From an uncultured Paracoccaceae bacterium (GTDB lineage Bacteria > Pseudomonadota > Alphaproteobacteria > Rhodobacterales > Rhodobacteraceae): a stretch of 64,000 nt of DNA. Position numbers and translations under genes: made by a program. The notes beneath the pieces are model-generated. The model saw only the letters and a list, made by a program, of their open reading frames with translations, searched no databases and was not told the DNA's origin. Position 1 is the first letter of the stretch; every line of letters begins with the position of its first letter. Location: positions 985,740 to 1,049,739 of the forward strand of contig CANMDE010000001.1 in NCBI GenBank assembly GCA_947496535.1, written 5' to 3'. This document shows positions 38,586 to 48,747 of this stretch, piece after piece.

Positions 38586-39501
38586 AGCGGTTTCCCTCAG
38601 CGGTCGCGCTTCGGACACGCTTTGGCGCAGGCCAAGGTTCCTGCTGGCGCTTTTGCTGGTTCCGCCCGTGCTTTGGTTGGGGATCGTTTATCTTGGTTCG
38701 TTATTCGCCCTGTTGGCGCAAAGCTTCTTTTCGATCGACGAATTTTCGGGGCTGATCAACTACGAATTGACGCTCAAGACTTATAAAGAGCTGTTCCGCC
38801 CGTCGAATATGGACATTCTGCTGCGGACCGTTGCCATGGCCAGTGCTGTGACCGTTGCCGCTGCGATTGTTGCGTTCCCCATTGCATATTACGCCGCCCG
38901 CTATGCCAAAGGGCGCTGGAAGGCGGTGTTTTATCTGGGTGTCATGCTGCCGCTTTGGTCAAGCTATCTGGTCAAGGTCTATTCATGGAAGCTGATCCTT
39001 GCAAAAGAGGGCATTCTGAATTGGCTCTTTGAAACCCTGCATTTGTCATGGCTCCTTCAGGCCTATCTGAGCGTGCCTGGCATTGGCGGCAATTCCTTAT
39101 CGGTAAGCTGGACAGGAACATTTCTTGTGTTTCTCTATGTGTGGTTGCCGTTCATGATCTTGCCGGTACAGGCATCGCTTGAACGTGTTCCAGCCACCAT
39201 GCTTGAGGCATCAAGCGATATGGGTGCACGACCGGGCCAGACCTTTCGGTACGTCCTGTTTCCCCTTGCTTTGCCCGGTATTGTTGCGGGCTCGATCTTT
39301 ACGTTCTCGCTGACCTTGGGGGATTACATCATTCCTCAGATCGTCGGTACGTCGGCGCGCATGATCGGGCAGGCCGTCTATCAATTCCAGGGCACGGCCG
39401 GAAATATCCCCCTTGCTGCGGCATTTGCTGTTGTTCCGATTGTGGTGATGGGTGTTTATCTGACGATATCCAAGCGTATGGGGGCGTTCGATGCACTCTA
39501 A
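38572..39501 (+). CDS. polyamine-type ABC transporter permease (PotB/PotH-like)
   Basis: [48 protein letters not shown]. Confidence 0.92.
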   Translation: MTMSEAVSLSGRASDTLWRRPRFLLALLLVPPVLWLGIVYLGSLFALLAQSFFSIDEFSGLINYELTLKTYKELFRPSNMDILLRTVAMASAVTVAAAIVAFPIAYYAARYAKGRWKAVFYLGVMLPLWSSYLVKVYSWKLILAKEGILNWLFETLHLSWLLQAYLSVPGIGGNSLSVSWTGTFLVFLYVWLPFMILPVQASLERVPATMLEASSDMGARPGQTFRYVLFPLALPGIVAGSIFTFSLTLGDYIIPQIVGTSARMIGQAVYQFQGTAGNIPLAAAFAVVPIVVMGVYLTISKRMGAFDAL

Positions 39502-40294
39502 AGCGCCTCTTGGATTGAAAGTCGCGGCAGGAGCAGGGCTGTTATTCCTTCACCTGCCAATCCTGTTGATCTTCGTCTACGCCTTCACCACCGAAGACAA
39601 ATCCTATCAGTGGCCGCCCCCCGGGCTGACGTTGAAATGGTTCGCTGTCACATGGAACCGGTCCGATGTGTGGGAGGCGCTGACCCTCTCTCTGAAGGTT
39701 GCGTCAATTTCGACCGTTATTGCGATGGTGCTGGGCACACTTTGCGCCGCTGCCGTCGCCCGTTCCAGCTTTTTCGGGCGCGAGACAGTGTCACTCCTGG
39801 TGATCCTGCCGATTGCGTTGCCCGGGATCATCACCGGCATTTCGCTGCGGTCTGCTTTCAACCTCGCCGATATTCCGTTCAGTTTCTGGACGATTGTTCT
39901 GGGCCACGCGACCTTCTGCATCGTCGTTGTTTACAACAACGCTGTGGCCCGCTTCCGCAGGACTTCGGGTTCACTTGTTGAAGCCTCACTCGACCTCGGT
40001 GCCACCTATTTTCAAACGTTTCGCTTCATCATCCTGCCAAACATCGCGACCGCACTTCTCGCCGGTGGGATGCTGGCATTCGCGCTGAGCTTTGATGAGG
40101 TGATCGTGACGACGTTCACTGCGGGGCAACAACAAACCCTGCCAATCTGGATGCTTGAAGAACTTGTTCGCCCTCGTCAGCGGCCTGTGACCAATGTGGT
40201 GGCGATGGTCGTTGTTCTTGTAACATTTTTACCGATCCTCGGTGCCTACTATCTGACGCGCGGAACGGACACCGTGGCCGGTCAGAGCAAATAA
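39491..40294 (+). CDS. polyamine-type ABC transporter permease (PotC/PotI-like)
   Basis: [46 protein letters not shown]. Confidence 0.92.
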   Translation: MHSKAPLGLKVAAGAGLLFLHLPILLIFVYAFTTEDKSYQWPPPGLTLKWFAVTWNRSDVWEALTLSLKVASISTVIAMVLGTLCAAAVARSSFFGRETVSLLVILPIALPGIITGISLRSAFNLADIPFSFWTIVLGHATFCIVVVYNNAVARFRRTSGSLVEASLDLGATYFQTFRFIILPNIATALLAGGMLAFALSFDEVIVTTFTAGQQQTLPIWMLEELVRPRQRPVTNVVAMVVVLVTFLPILGAYYLTRGTDTVAGQSK

Positions 40295-40309
40295 AAGGGA
40301 GATAGAAAT

Positions 40310-41734
40310 ATGGAAACCAATATGCTGATCGGTGCGGGCTTTGAGGCCGGAACAGAGGCCGAAGAATCCATTCTCAATCCCAGAACTGGCGAGGTCATCC
40401 TCGGTCTGCCAGAGGCGTCACCGGATCAGATTGACCGTGCAGTCGCGGCAGCGCGCCGTGCCTTCAAGACGTGGTCACGCACCACTCCGGGTGAAAGATC
40501 AGCGCTTCTTTTGGCCATTGCAGATGCCGTGGAAAGCAAACTGGAAGACCTTGCCGCGCTTGAAGCGTTGAACTGTGGCAAGCCAATCAATGAGGTGCGG
40601 AACGAGGAAATCCCCGCTGTCGCGGACTGTTTTCGTTTCTTTGCCGGTGCGATCCGCACAATGCAGGCACCGGTAGGCGGCACCTATCTTGAAGGGCATA
40701 CATCGATGATCCGCCGTGATCCGATTGGTGTTGTCGCCTCTATCGCGCCCTGGAACTATCCGATCATGATGATGGCATGGAAGCTGGCCCCCGCCTTGGC
40801 TGGCGGGAATACAGTGGTTCTGAAACCGTCAGAGCAGACGCCGCTCACAGCGCTCGCATTTGCCCGTATATTGGCCGACATCCTGCCCGAAGGTGTGGTC
40901 AATGTGGTCACAGGGCAGGGCGGATCAGTCGGCAACACACTGATCAACCATGACAGCGTCGATATGGTGTCGATCACCGGCGATATTGCGACCGGAAAGA
41001 AAGTGCTGGTTGCCGCATCCAAAACTGTGAAACGAACCCATCTGGAACTGGGCGGCAAAGCACCCGTGATCGTCTACAATGATGCTGATCTGTCTGCGGT
41101 GGTTGAAGGTCTGAAAGCGTTCGGATTTTACAACGCGGGTCAAGACTGTACGGCGGCCTGTCGGATTTATGCCGAGGATGGCATTCACGACAAACTTGTT
41201 GCTGAACTTAGTGCTGCCGCTGCAAGCATCGTTTATAACAACGCAGATGACACTCAAAACGAAATTCCACCGCTTATCTCACCACGCCAGCGGGATCGGG
41301 TCGCGAGCTTTGTCGAACGCGCGTCCGAGCAAAAGCACATTGAAATCGTCACCGGGGGTGCTGCAGCAGACGGGACCGGATTTTACTACAAACCCACAGT
41401 CGTCGCTGGCGCCTTGCAAGGGGACGAAATCGTACAGCGGGAGGTATTCGGGCCGGTCGTATCAGTCACGCGCTTTTCGAGCGATGATCCGGTGGTCGAT
41501 TGGGCCAATGACAGTCCATACGGTCTGGCGAGCTCTGTCTGGACCGGCAATATCGGGCGGGCAATGGATGTTTGCGCAGCACTGCAATACGGATGCACCT
41601 GGGTGAACACGCATTTCATGCTGACCAACGAAATGCCCCATGGTGGCTTGAAGCAGTCAGGATATGGCAAGGACATGTCGATGTTTGCACTCGAAGACTA
41701 CATGGCGGTCAGACACATCATGATCGCGCATTGA
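40310..41734 (+). CDS. aldehyde dehydrogenase, probable aminobutyraldehyde dehydrogenase
   Basis: ALDH motifs [11 protein letters not shown] and [16 protein letters not shown]; polyamine-type operon context. Confidence 0.88.
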   Translation: METNMLIGAGFEAGTEAEESILNPRTGEVILGLPEASPDQIDRAVAAARRAFKTWSRTTPGERSALLLAIADAVESKLEDLAALEALNCGKPINEVRNEEIPAVADCFRFFAGAIRTMQAPVGGTYLEGHTSMIRRDPIGVVASIAPWNYPIMMMAWKLAPALAGGNTVVLKPSEQTPLTALAFARILADILPEGVVNVVTGQGGSVGNTLINHDSVDMVSITGDIATGKKVLVAASKTVKRTHLELGGKAPVIVYNDADLSAVVEGLKAFGFYNAGQDCTAACRIYAEDGIHDKLVAELSAAAASIVYNNADDTQNEIPPLISPRQRDRVASFVERASEQKHIEIVTGGAAADGTGFYYKPTVVAGALQGDEIVQREVFGPVVSVTRFSSDDPVVDWANDSPYGLASSVWTGNIGRAMDVCAALQYGCTWVNTHFMLTNEMPHGGLKQSGYGKDMSMFALEDYMAVRHIMIAH

Positions 41735-41975
41735 GGCTTTCCCGGCTTGCGCCTTGGTAATCCAAAGACCAACTCAATCAACGGTTTGTGCGGTATGATC
41801 TTAAAGGATACTCGTCGTCCACCCCGAAAATAATATTCTGCTGAATTGATGATCAGAATCGTTCTGGACGGCCTTCAAGCTGAGGGCCTAAATAAACAGC
41901 GAAACCGCTGCTTAAACTTCCACGACGACAATTGTACAGCCGTTTGACGAAAACTTTGCGATACCCTGTAGCCCC

Positions 41976-43253
41976 TTAGAACAGCGACGGAAGCCATAGC
42001 GAGACTGCGGGCACATATGTCACCAGGATGAGAGCGCCGAGGATTGCCAGATAAAACGGCCAGATCGATTTGAGGGCTTCTTCTATCTTGATCTTCCCGA
42101 CAGCACACCCGACGAATAAGCAGGTGCCAACCGGTGGTGTGCACAGGCCAAGGCCCAGGTTCATCAACATCATAATGCCGAAATGTGTTGGGTCCATGCC
42201 AAGGCCTTTGGCAATCGGTAGAAAGATCGGCGTACAGATCAATATCAGTGCTGCCATGTCCATAATCATGCCTAGGATCAACAGGATAACGTTGATCATC
42301 AGCAAGATAATGATCGGATTGTCCGAGATCAGGACGAGCGCATTGCTGAGCCGTTCTGGCACTTGATACAGGGCCAACAGGTACGCAAACGAACTCGCAA
42401 ACGCGATCAGGATCATTACCATCGACGTCGTGCGCACGGTTGACGTGAGAGCAGTGATAAACGACTTCAACGTCAGGCTGCGGTAATAGAACGTTGTCAG
42501 CAATATCGCGTAGATTGCACCAAAGGCGCCAGATTCTGTGACCGTGAAGACGCCGGACAAGGTACCACCGACGATAATGACGGCCGTCAAGAATCCTGGG
42601 ATCGCATCGCCTGCGGTGCGACCGACCTCTTTCCAGCCCGGGAAGGGCTCAGACGGATAGTTGTGTTTGACCGACAAGAAATAGGCTGCAATCGCAAGGC
42701 TGACACACATGATGATGCCAGGGACCACGCCAGCAAGGAACAGGCCAGACACGGAAATGCCGCCGCCCGCGGCCACCGCGAAAATAATCATGTTGTGGCT
42801 GGGCGGGATGACGATACCCGCGATTGATGATGTCACAGTGACGTTTACCGCGAAATCAGGACGGTAGCCGCGCTCTTTCATCACGGGCACCAGGATTGAT
42901 CCAAGGGCCGAGATGTCGGCCACTGCTGATCCGGAAATCCCGCCAAACAGCATTGACGAGAAAATGTTGACCATCGCAAGCCCGCCCTTGAGGTGTCCGA
43001 CAAGTGCTGAGGCCAGTCTTACCAGCCGCACAGCGATCCCGCCGTGCAGCATGATTTCGCCCGCAAGGACGAAGAACGGAATGGCGAGGAGAGAGAAGAC
43101 TGACACCCCAGCGGTCGCGCGCTGGAAGGTGATGAGCATCGGAAAGCCTTCGTACCAAAAGGCGGAGGCGGCAGCGATACCCATGGCGAAAGCAACTGGC
43201 ATGCCGATCACGACGCCCGCACCAAAGACGAGCATTAGTATTGCGAGACCCAT
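41976..43253 (-). CDS. TRAP transporter large permease (DctM family)
   Basis: 425 aa, GISGSAVADISALGSILVPVMKERGYRPDFAVNVTVTSSIAGIVIPPSHNMII. Confidence 0.93.
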   Translation of the reverse strand: MGLAILMLVFGAGVVIGMPVAFAMGIAAASAFWYEGFPMLITFQRATAGVSVFSLLAIPFFVLAGEIMLHGGIAVRLVRLASALVGHLKGGLAMVNIFSSMLFGGISGSAVADISALGSILVPVMKERGYRPDFAVNVTVTSSIAGIVIPPSHNMIIFAVAAGGGISVSGLFLAGVVPGIIMCVSLAIAAYFLSVKHNYPSEPFPGWKEVGRTAGDAIPGFLTAVIIVGGTLSGVFTVTESGAFGAIYAILLTTFYYRSLTLKSFITALTSTVRTTSMVMILIAFASSFAYLLALYQVPERLSNALVLISDNPIIILLMINVILLILGMIMDMAALILICTPIFLPIAKGLGMDPTHFGIMMLMNLGLGLCTPPVGTCLFVGCAVGKIKIEEALKSIWPFYLAILGALILVTYVPAVSLWLPSLF

Positions 43254-43254
43254 C

Positions 43255-43836
43255 TTAGGACTCCAGCATTTGAGGGGTAGGGGTCCATGTTCTGAATGTC
43301 AGGACACGGATCAGCCCCCGTGATCCAGCGTGCAGCAAGATCAGGAAGCCGCACAGAGTTATCGCAAGGGTTCGGAAACTTTCAGGAATTTCAAGCATTG
43401 GCAAAAATGAATCCCAACCAAATTTCATCAGCTCAACACCGGCGAAAAACATGATGGCGCCAAAGGCCGCGAGGATAAAATCGATCCCGACGATAATGAT
43501 TTTCTGGAGCGGGATCGGCAAAGCATCTCGAAACAAGGTGACACCAAGGTGGGTGTCTTCGCGCACGCCAGCGGCGGCGCCCAAGAACGCAATGTAGCAA
43601 ATAAGCATAAGAGCGAGTTGTTCGACCCAGGTTGGCGTGACGTTCAACACGTAGCGGCCGAAGACCAGCCATCCGAACGTCACAATCAGAATGGCAAGGG
43701 CCGCTGAGGCAGTGAAAATACAGAGCAATTGAATGCCTGCGAGGACATCCTCGCAGAGATTAAGCAGGGTATTGCGTCCGCTCATTATTGCCTCGTTTGA
43801 ATTTTGTGTGGGGCACGAAAACGGCCCATGCTCCAA
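43255..43836 (-). CDS. TRAP transporter small permease (DctQ family)
   Basis: YVLNVTPTWVEQLALMLICYIAFLGAAAGVREDTHLGV. Confidence 0.9.
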   Translation of the reverse strand: MEHGPFSCPTQNSNEAIMSGRNTLLNLCEDVLAGIQLLCIFTASAALAILIVTFGWLVFGRYVLNVTPTWVEQLALMLICYIAFLGAAAGVREDTHLGVTLFRDALPIPLQKIIIVGIDFILAAFGAIMFFAGVELMKFGWDSFLPMLEIPESFRTLAITLCGFLILLHAGSRGLIRVLTFRTWTPTPQMLES

Positions 43837-43854
43837 AGTGGAACATGGGCCGTT
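43820..43854 (-). other. intercistronic hairpin between dctP and dctQ
   Basis: AACGGCCCATG (43820-43830) / CATGGGCCGTT (43844-43854), 11 bp perfect, plus inner TCC/GGA. Confidence 0.7.
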
Positions 43855-43867
43855 CGGGTTTTGAGAT

Positions 43868-44851
43868 TTAGCCTGCGTCGCGGATCATGTTAACCAGATC
43901 AGCGAGGTCAGGGTTAGCTGCAAGGAACCCTTCGTAGACAGGGGCCATTGCATCCTGAAACGGGCCTTTGTCAGCAATTGTATTCACAACTGTACCGCCT
44001 GCCTGCACGGTCTCCATAGAGGCCGCTTCACGGGCCTGCCACAGTTCACGCTGCAAGTCGGCGCTTGCGCGACCTGCGGACATAACGATTTCCTGCTGCT
44101 CTGGTGTCAGCTTGTCCCAAGAAATTTTGGACATGCACAGGCACTCAGGAATGATCAGGTGCTCAGTCAAAGAGTAGAAGGATGCAACCTCATAGTGGGA
44201 GGTGGATTCGTAGGATGGTGGGTTGTTCTCTGCACCGTCCACGACGCCGGTCTGGATTGACTGATACACTTCGGCGAAGGCCATCGGTGTTGCGTTGCCA
44301 TCCATGGACTCAACCATCTGAACGAACAGATCATTGCTCATCACGCGGATTTTCAGGCCTTCCACATCTTCTGGTGTGTTGATCGGACGCACAGAATTGT
44401 AGAAAGAGCGCGCGCCAGCGTCGTACCAACCCAGTGGAACGATCCCGCGTTCGATCATGCCAGCCCCGATAGCTTCACCAACTTCGCCGTCCATCAGTTC
44501 GTACATCTGTGGAATGGAAGAGAAGATGAAGGGCAAAGACACAACATTTGTTTCGGGAACAGATGTGCCCATCGGCCCAAGGCTGAATTCTCCAAAATCA
44601 ATCACGCCAAGGCGGATCTGTTCAATTGCATCGGGCTGGTCGCCCAGAACGCCATTATGGAATACTTCGGCTGTCAGTTCGCCGTTCGTGCGTTCGGCGA
44701 TCTCTTCTGCAAAAGATTCCATTGCGATGGAAACGGGGTAGTCTTCGACGTGGATGTTCCAGCCGCGAAGTTCTTGCGCCGCTACAGATGAAGCAGCCAT
44801 TGCAAGACAGCTGCCGAACAGGGCGCTGCGAAGTGTAAAACTTTTTGTCAT
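43868..44851 (-). CDS. TRAP transporter solute-binding subunit (DctP family)
   Basis: Signal peptide; LKIRVMSNDLFVQMVESMDGNATPMAFAEVYQSIQTGVVDGAENNPPSYES. Confidence 0.92.
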   Translation of the reverse strand: MTKSFTLRSALFGSCLAMAASSVAAQELRGWNIHVEDYPVSIAMESFAEEIAERTNGELTAEVFHNGVLGDQPDAIEQIRLGVIDFGEFSLGPMGTSVPETNVVSLPFIFSSIPQMYELMDGEVGEAIGAGMIERGIVPLGWYDAGARSFYNSVRPINTPEDVEGLKIRVMSNDLFVQMVESMDGNATPMAFAEVYQSIQTGVVDGAENNPPSYESTSHYEVASFYSLTEHLIIPECLCMSKISWDKLTPEQQEIVMSAGRASADLQRELWQAREAASMETVQAGGTVVNTIADKGPFQDAMAPVYEGFLAANPDLADLVNMIRDAG

Positions 44852-44926
44852 GTGATCCTCCCAGATACTGATGATAGCTTATATGACCGCCCGCATTCGG
44901 GTAAATCAAGCGTACATACTAACCAG

Positions 44927-44938
44927 AATACTAGTATT
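44927..44938. promoter_or_regulatory. candidate operator palindrome upstream of hexuronate-locus dctP
   Basis: AATACTAGTATT, perfect 12-bp palindrome. Confidence 0.4.
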
Positions 44939-45018
44939 AATTTGCAGCAGGGGAGTCAATCAAACCTATCGGCAAACCTTTTGGTCCATCCGAACTCCGC
45001 TGGTACCCGAAGTTTGGG

Positions 45019-45537
45019 TTAGACAGTGCCGCGATGCGGGCGGTCGTTTTTCTTGTTGAAAATCATTCCGTCCAGCAATTCAGCAAGCTCCGGACGGGCT
45101 GCGGGACCATTGGAAAGCGCAACAACAATGAGGCTGCCATCCTCGCGCAACACAAATACCCCAGGCTCTGCAAAACGACGATCAGCCTCTTGGGGCGACA
45201 AAGGCTCGGTCACGTAGACGCCGAGCGTTGCCATCTGATCTTCGCTCAGATCATAGCCCAAATCGAACTCCCAGCCGAATTCGGCTTGATCTGCCAGCGC
45301 TTTTTCATGCGAATCTGCTGAGACTACAGCGATGTCAAAACCGGCATCTGTCCATTCAGTCCGCATCTTGTTGAGGATATTGAGGTATTTCTTGCAGCGC
45401 GGGCAGTGTTTTCCGCGATAAACGACAAGAAGGGTCCAGTTTTCCCTTTGGCCACCGACGGTTATGTCTCCGCCGTTGATATTGGGAAACGTCATTGGGT
45501 TCAGGATGCGTCCGGGGATTGGTTTAGGTGTGGGCAA
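45019..45537 (-). CDS. redoxin/peroxiredoxin-like protein
   Basis: NWTLLVVYRGKHCPRCKKYLNILNKMRTEW...GFDIAVVSADSHEKA. Confidence 0.8.
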   Translation of the reverse strand: MPTPKPIPGRILNPMTFPNINGGDITVGGQRENWTLLVVYRGKHCPRCKKYLNILNKMRTEWTDAGFDIAVVSADSHEKALADQAEFGWEFDLGYDLSEDQMATLGVYVTEPLSPQEADRRFAEPGVFVLREDGSLIVVALSNGPAARPELAELLDGMIFNKKNDRPHRGTV

Positions 45538-45599
45538 CTTGGGCTCCTGAGCAAATTGGAATGAGAACAGTATCTTTTTTACGGTATCTGCCTACGCTA

Positions 45600-45611
45600 C
45601 TAGCATGCTAG
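45600..45611. promoter_or_regulatory. candidate operator palindrome between redoxin and GlcG-like genes
   Basis: CTAGCATGCTAG, perfect 12-bp palindrome. Confidence 0.4.
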
Positions 45612-45694
45612 ATGCTTATCCAATATGAATTGTAGATGATACGGGCCTTTATCGTCACCGTTTTTGTACAACTCAGACAGACAGGATTGACTTC

Positions 45695-46114
45695 ATGCTA
45701 ACACTCCGCAGGCTCGACGCTGCCGATGCCGCCCGAATTATAGAAGCTGCCCAGGCAAAGGCTGACGAAATCGGTGTGCCGATGTGTATCGCCGTCACTG
45801 ATGAAAGCTGCAATTTGCTGGCGTTCACGCGGATGGACGGTGGCAAAATCCCCAGTATCACTATTGCGATCGATAAGAGCTTTACAGCCGCGGGCACGCG
45901 CAAGGCCACGCATGACCTTGCCGAGCCAAGTATGCCGGGAAATCCGGTCTACGGCCTCACCTCTGCGGTGGGTGGACGAATGGTGGTTATCGCTGGTGGT
46001 TTGCCGATCTTCGCGGATGGCGAAATAATTGGCGGAATAGGGGTCAGTTCCGGCAGCCCCGCGCAGGACTTGGTTGTCGCGGAAGCCGGAGTTCAGGCTT
46101 TGGAGAAACTGTAA
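45695..46114 (+). CDS. heme-binding GlcG/HbpS family protein
   Basis: AKADEIGVPMCIAVTDESCNLLAFTRMDG...GLPIFADGEIIGGIGVSSGSPAQDLVVAEAG. Confidence 0.9.
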   Translation: MLTLRRLDAADAARIIEAAQAKADEIGVPMCIAVTDESCNLLAFTRMDGGKIPSITIAIDKSFTAAGTRKATHDLAEPSMPGNPVYGLTSAVGGRMVVIAGGLPIFADGEIIGGIGVSSGSPAQDLVVAEAGVQALEKL

Positions 46115-46120
46115 GATTGA

Positions 46121-46141
46121 GGAACGGCTATTAGCCGTTCC
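46121..46141. terminator. hairpin between convergent genes, possibly bidirectional
   Basis: GGAACGGCTATTAGCCGTTCC; no strong U tract. Confidence 0.45.
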
Positions 46142-46150
46142 AAATCAGCC

Positions 46151-47029
46151 CTAGTCCTTAAGCTTCATGAAGTAGTCGAAGATTTCCGGGACGTTGCCTT
46201 GGCTCATACCGTCATCAACAGCCGCCTGAAGGTTGTTTGATGTGCCTTCTGCAATCTCGGATCGCGTGCCCATATCTTCGACCATTTTCAGAAAATAGCC
46301 GAGGTCCTTGTTGGCGTTGGCGATGGAAAATCCCAGGTCGCTCACATCATCGACCGCGTAGTTCTTGCAAAACCCCATGAACGGAGAGTTGGACGGACCA
46401 GTGGACATGATGTCGTAGAGTTGCTGACGATCAACGCCAGCACGTTCGGCGACAGCGAAGGCCTGGCTCATGGCGCTGACGGTGGTCATGCCCATGAAAT
46501 TATTAATAAGTTTTGTTGTATGCCCGGCCCCGAGTGCGCCGAGGTAAAAGACGTTTTCGCCCAGGATGTCCAGAACGGGTTGCACCTTGTCAAAGGTGTC
46601 TTTGTCGCCCGCTGCCATGATGTTGAGCAGACCATCTTTTGCATGTGCCGGTGTCCGGCCAAGCGGTGCGTCAATCATCCCGGCACCCTTGGCCGCAAGA
46701 TCGGCACCAATTTTTCGGGTGGAGGCGGGAATTGACGTACCGAAATCGATCACCACAGCACCACTTTTGATCCCGGCCAGAATACCATCAGCTCCGTACA
46801 TCAGCCCTTCGACAACGTCCGAAGTTGTCAGGCAAAGCATGATGATGTCACAGGACGATGCGAGTTCTTTGGCAGAAGACGCTTCACGGGCACCCCGGTC
46901 AACGACCGCGGCCACGGCGTCTTTGTTCAGATCCATGACGACCGGTTCAAACCCGTTTTTCTGCAGACACTCAACCATATTCCCGCCCATGAGACCGAGA
47001 CCAATAAAACCGACAACGGGATTTTTCAT
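46151..47029 (-). CDS. NAD(P)-dependent beta-hydroxyacid dehydrogenase (GarR/tartronate semialdehyde reductase-like)
   Basis: VGFIGLGLMGGNMVECLQKNGF...IDAPLGRTPAHAKDGLLNIMAAGD...GAGHTTKLINNFMG. Confidence 0.9.
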   Translation of the reverse strand: MKNPVVGFIGLGLMGGNMVECLQKNGFEPVVMDLNKDAVAAVVDRGAREASSAKELASSCDIIMLCLTTSDVVEGLMYGADGILAGIKSGAVVIDFGTSIPASTRKIGADLAAKGAGMIDAPLGRTPAHAKDGLLNIMAAGDKDTFDKVQPVLDILGENVFYLGALGAGHTTKLINNFMGMTTVSAMSQAFAVAERAGVDRQQLYDIMSTGPSNSPFMGFCKNYAVDDVSDLGFSIANANKDLGYFLKMVEDMGTRSEIAEGTSNNLQAAVDDGMSQGNVPEIFDYFMKLKD

Positions 47030-47086
47030 ATCTTAATTCCTAAGCGAGTGACTTGTTTTCAACATGAGGCATATCACTAATATTGA

Positions 47087-47098
47087 CTAGCATACCAG
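47087..47098. promoter_or_regulatory. candidate operator-like site upstream of GarR-like gene
   Basis: CTAGCATACCAG, near match to CTAGCATGCTAG at 45600. Confidence 0.3.
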
Positions 47099-47325
47099 CC
47101 TAAAGGATGGCCTGTGTAAGCGATCTGTGAATCCCGCTTTTTTTGAGGTCGGGGTAGGCGGATCATTGAATTTCACCAGTGTCTTTTTGCGTAACACTTC
47201 GGCGGGTGCGAAAGAGAGGCGGTCAAACGTGATAAGTTGTTGGCGCACCACAATGGCCATGTTGTTTTGGCGTGATTTCTTGAAGCGACATCAAAACGCG
47301 GCAGCTTCACTTGGCAATGCCGGTG

Positions 47326-48747
47326 CTATCGTTCCTGTGGCAATGCCTTCAGAGCAGTCTGTACTGCGGTCAGAAATGTTTCTGACTTAGTCAGGTCTGG
47401 ACCAAATATGCGTCGGTTTTGGAGTAGGGAAGTCATATGTGCGCCGTTCATTTCGTCAGTAGGTCGAAGGTCGGCCGCCATGGGATCATCGAGCGGAAAC
47501 TGATAACCGTTTTCCTGTCGCATCGTCACAAACCGCAACCAGAACGCAACGACTTGCGATAAACGCTCAAATGGTTCCCCGCGCGCCAGTCTGTCACGGA
47601 TCGGGTCAAGAATACGTTGTGGCAGTTTTTGCGATCCGTCTGCTGCAATCTGCAAGAGCGAATGATTTAGTGACGGATTGGCAAAGCGTTCAAGCAGGTC
47701 CGACTGATAGCCAACAAGATCGATGCCTGAAGGCGCGGTCAGGCTTGGGGCCACTTCATGCGCCATCATGTCTGCAATGAAGGCGCGGATCGTAGGGTCC
47801 GCTATTGCTTGCGCAACCGTTTCGTACCCTGCCAATAGCCCGCGATAGGCAAGTGCCGAATGGCTGCCGTTCAGCAAGCGCAGTTTCATTGTTTCAAAGG
47901 GGTGCACATCGTTTGTCATGATCGCCCCGACAGAAGCAAAGTCTGGTCGGTCAGCGCAGAAATTGTCCTCGATGACCCACTGGCCAAAGGGTTCTGTCAC
48001 AATGGGCCAAGCGTCCGTGACACCCAAAACCGCTGCTGCCTTGGCTTTGTCGGCCGGTGTTGTGGCTGGCACGATACGGTCGACCATGGTGGCCGGAAAA
48101 GTGACGCCGTCCTCGATCCAATCGGCCAAGTTCGGGTCTATCAAGCGCGCCAACCCCGTCACCACCTTTTGCGCAACGTCGCCGTTATTCGGAAGGTTGT
48201 CACAGCTTAGAACCGTGAAGGGGGCCACTTTCATGTCCATCCGCCGTCGCAGCGCGGCCACCAGGAAACCGGGCGCTGTCTTGGGTGTGTGTGGATGACG
48301 CACATCATGCTGTATATCATGGTTCTGTGTGTCTAACCCGCCACTGGATGGATCGTAGCAATAGCCCTTTTCCGTCACCGTCAGGGACACAATCCGCACA
48401 TTTGGATCCGCCATATGTGCAATTAGCGCCTCTGGATCGAGCGGTGCGGTGATGACCTTTTGCAGGCTTCCGACGACGCGACAGCTTTGGGTCTTGCCGG
48501 ATTTTGTCGTAACCGAATAAAGCCCATTCTGCGGATTGAGAGCGTCCGCTGTTGCCCTGGACCGCAGTGACGCCCCGACAATTCCCCAATGCGGATCATT
48601 CGCCAAAAGATCGTCGATATAGACCGCCTGATGCGCGCGTTGAAAGGCGCCAACCCCAAGGTGCACGATACCGGTTTGGATGTGGGCGCGGTCATAATTG
48701 GGAGTTTGGGCCGTCACCTTTGGCAGCGTCAGATTGCCAAGTCTCAT
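47326..48747 (-). CDS. uxuB: mannitol dehydrogenase family protein, probable fructuronate reductase
   Basis: HLGVGAFQRAHQAVYIDDLLA...FETMKLRLLNGSHSALAYRGLLAG; adjacent to uxaC. Confidence 0.88.
   Translation of the reverse strand: MRLGNLTLPKVTAQTPNYDRAHIQTGIVHLGVGAFQRAHQAVYIDDLLANDPHWGIVGASLRSRATADALNPQNGLYSVTTKSGKTQSCRVVGSLQKVITAPLDPEALIAHMADPNVRIVSLTVTEKGYCYDPSSGGLDTQNHDIQHDVRHPHTPKTAPGFLVAALRRRMDMKVAPFTVLSCDNLPNNGDVAQKVVTGLARLIDPNLADWIEDGVTFPATMVDRIVPATTPADKAKAAAVLGVTDAWPIVTEPFGQWVIEDNFCADRPDFASVGAIMTNDVHPFETMKLRLLNGSHSALAYRGLLAGYETVAQAIADPTIRAFIADMMAHEVAPSLTAPSGIDLVGYQSDLLERFANPSLNHSLLQIAADGSQKLPQRILDPIRDRLARGEPFERLSQVVAFWLRFVTMRQENGYQFPLDDPMAADLRPTDEMNGAHMTSLLQNRRIFGPDLTKSETFLTAVQTALKALPQER

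Noticed and set aside
41840-41915. Short dyads (CAGAATCGTTCTG; CAGCG-AAAC-CGCTG) in a convergent intergenic region as a terminator or ncRNA
   Set aside because: Stems of 5 bp without a U tract; too weak to annotate.
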